From positions 124,001 to 188,000 of the forward strand of contig CAIPAH010000023.1 of the NCBI GenBank assembly GCA_903862955.1: a stretch of 64,000 bases of DNA. Reading direction: 5' to 3'. The stretch's first letter is position 1. Each line of letters starts with the position of its first letter. Shown here in pieces: positions 62,777-64,000 of this stretch. The DNA is from an uncultured Opitutia bacterium (lineage in GTDB: Bacteria > Verrucomicrobiota > Verrucomicrobiia > Opitutales > Opitutaceae). The position numbers and the translations under genes are program-made. Under the pieces are notes generated by a model, which did not search any database, was not told the origin of the DNA, and saw only the letters and a program-made list of their open reading frames with translations.

Positions 62777-64000
62777 ATGACCACTGTCCCCCCAGCCGCC
62801 GAGACGGCCGAAGTCACCGAGATCGACAGCTCCGCGCGTTGCTCGCTGCTTCTGCTGCTGACCTGCGCCGCCCTCTGGCTGGTTCTCAGCGGCGTGCTCG
62901 CCGTGGTGAACCTCGTGCAGCTCACGACGCCGACCTTTCTCGCCGACTGCCCGATCTTCACCTACGGCCGCTCCTCGGCCCTGCAGCAGTCGATCTTCGT
63001 CTACGGCTGGGCCGCCAACTCCGGCCTCGCCGTCGCGCTGTGGATCCTCGCCCGCCTCGGCGGTGAGCCGCTCCGCTCGCTTAACTGGCTCAAGGCTGGC
63101 ACCGTTTTCTGGAACATCGCCCTCGTGGTCGGCTTGGTCGGCATCGCCTCGGGCGATGGCACCTCGAACGCCTGGCTGCATCTCCCGCGCTACGTGCTGC
63201 CCGTGATGGTGGTCGCCTACGGTGTGATCGCGATGCCCGGCGTGCTGGCCTGGACTGGCCGCCGTTCGCCCATGACCTTCGCCGCGCAGTGGTATGCCGT
63301 CGCCGCGCTGTTTCTCTTCCCTTGGCTCTTCTCGGCCGCGCAGATGATGCTCGTCTTTGCCCCCGAGCGCGGCGTGCTGCAGGCGCTCGTCGCCGGCTGG
63401 TTTGTGCAGGGCGCGTGGACGCTCTGGCTCGCGCCGCTCGCGCTGGCCCCGGCCTATTATCTGGTGCCCAAGATCACCGGCCGGATCATCCCGAGCTATG
63501 ACTTTGCCTCGCTCAGCTTCTGGACGCTACTCTTCGTCGGCGCCTGGACGGGTGGGCGCCACCTGATTGGCGGGCCGGTGCCGGCGTGGATCGCGACCAT
63601 CGCGGTTGTCTCCTGCGCGCTGCTGCTTTTCCACTACATCGTGGTGGGCGTGAACCTGCGCGCGGCCTTTTCCGCCAACGGCAGCACCGTCCTGCGTTTC
63701 GTGGCGTTCGGCCTCGGGGCCTACGTGCTGGGCGGCTTCATCGATGCGGCCACCGCGATGCGCAGCGTCGCCGTCGTCACGCAGTTCACCCACTTCAGCA
63801 CCGCCCAGTCGCAGCTCGCGCTCAACGGCGCCTTCTCGATGGTGGTCTTCGGCGCCATCTACTTCCTCGGCCCGCGTATCACGGGCCGCGCCTGGCCGTC
63901 GCTCGGACTGATTCGTGCGCACTACGCCGCCGCCGTGATTGGCGTGACCGGCCTCGTGCTCGCGCTCTTCGGTGCCGGCTGGGTGCAGGGGCATGACCTC
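62777..64000 (+). CDS. CcoN-like membrane protein lacking haem-copper ligands, 3'-truncated by window edge
   Basis: 408 codons from ATG 62777 to the window end, open throughout. It has about ten hydrophobic helices and follows the cbb3 oxidase subunit I (CcoN) scaffold: FTYGRSSALQQSIFVYG, AYYLVPKITGRIIPSYD, SLSFWTLLFVGAWTG and MVVFGAIYFLGPRITGR are in CcoN order and spacing. The metal ligands are missing: Gln70 replaces the low-spin haem His of RPLHT, Gln211 the first CuB His (WWYGHNAVG), Arg261-His262 the CuB His pair, Gly255 the Tyr, and AQSQ (343-346) the GHxH haem pair. It cannot bind haem or copper in the usual way; function unknown, perhaps a structural partner of ACIII. Confidence 0.72.
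   Translation, partial: MTTVPPAAETAEVTEIDSSARCSLLLLLTCAALWLVLSGVLAVVNLVQLTTPTFLADCPIFTYGRSSALQQSIFVYGWAANSGLAVALWILARLGGEPLRSLNWLKAGTVFWNIALVVGLVGIASGDGTSNAWLHLPRYVLPVMVVAYGVIAMPGVLAWTGRRSPMTFAAQWYAVAALFLFPWLFSAAQMMLVFAPERGVLQALVAGWFVQGAWTLWLAPLALAPAYYLVPKITGRIIPSYDFASLSFWTLLFVGAWTGGRHLIGGPVPAWIATIAVVSCALLLFHYIVVGVNLRAAFSANGSTVLRFVAFGLGAYVLGGFIDAATAMRSVAVVTQFTHFSTAQSQLALNGAFSMVVFGAIYFLGPRITGRAWPSLGLIRAHYAAAVIGVTGLVLALFGAGWVQGHDL

Overview
The window is a GC-rich stretch of a Gram-negative chromosome with very tight, often translationally coupled genes (repeated ATGA or GTGA start/stop overlaps). Two blocks dominate: a surface-polysaccharide locus of about 49 kb, almost all on the minus strand, and a plus-strand respiratory block encoding alternative complex III (ActA-F). 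The combination of ACIII, many large membrane glycosyltransferases and weak Shine-Dalgarno signals is compatible with Verrucomicrobiota (Opitutaceae-like). That placement is an inference; no rRNA or other phylogenetic marker is present. I saw no tRNA, rRNA, CRISPR array, IS element or phage gene.

Polysaccharide locus, 1-49353. Read in the direction of transcription (right to left) it holds: an ABC exporter permease (wzm-like) followed by cysC-cysD-cysN for making PAPS; a plus-strand acyltransferase; the exporter ATPase with a C-terminal cargo-type domain (wzt-like); a PAPS-dependent sulfotransferase; a TIGR04325-type methyltransferase; a tandemly duplicated pair of giant two-domain glycosyltransferase plus methyltransferase; a GT4-methyltransferase fusion; a 952-residue membrane glycosyltransferase-like protein; an acyltransferase; GT2 enzymes and methyltransferases; nucleotide-sugar enzymes (epimerase, UDP-glucose-dehydrogenase-like, SDR, Gfo/Idh); a heptose operon (kinase, nucleotidyltransferase, isomerase, MT-GT2 fusion, phosphatase, transaldolase) that would make a GDP-activated D-glycero-D-manno-heptose; and finally more glycosyltransferases, including two convergent paralogous GT39-like proteins. 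Together these predict a heptose-containing, methylated, acylated and sulfated polysaccharide exported by an ABC transporter.

49584-54035 (plus strand) encodes a TolC-like outer-membrane factor, a HlyD-type adaptor, a LolC/E- or MacB-like permease and a LolD/MacB-like ATPase: a tripartite export system.

54300-64000 (plus strand) starts with a small Tat-signal-like protein, then actA (pentahaem cytochrome c), actB, actC, actD, actE (monohaem cytochrome c), actF and a small membrane protein. It ends in a partial gene for a CcoN-like (cbb3 oxidase subunit I-like) protein in which nearly all haem and copper ligand histidines seem replaced, mostly by glutamine.

The most unusual items are this ligand-less CcoN-like protein, a duplicated giant glycosyltransferase that has lost both DxD motifs, a recurring N-terminal domain shared by three glycosyltransferases, and PAPS-synthesis genes lying between the two halves of the exporter.
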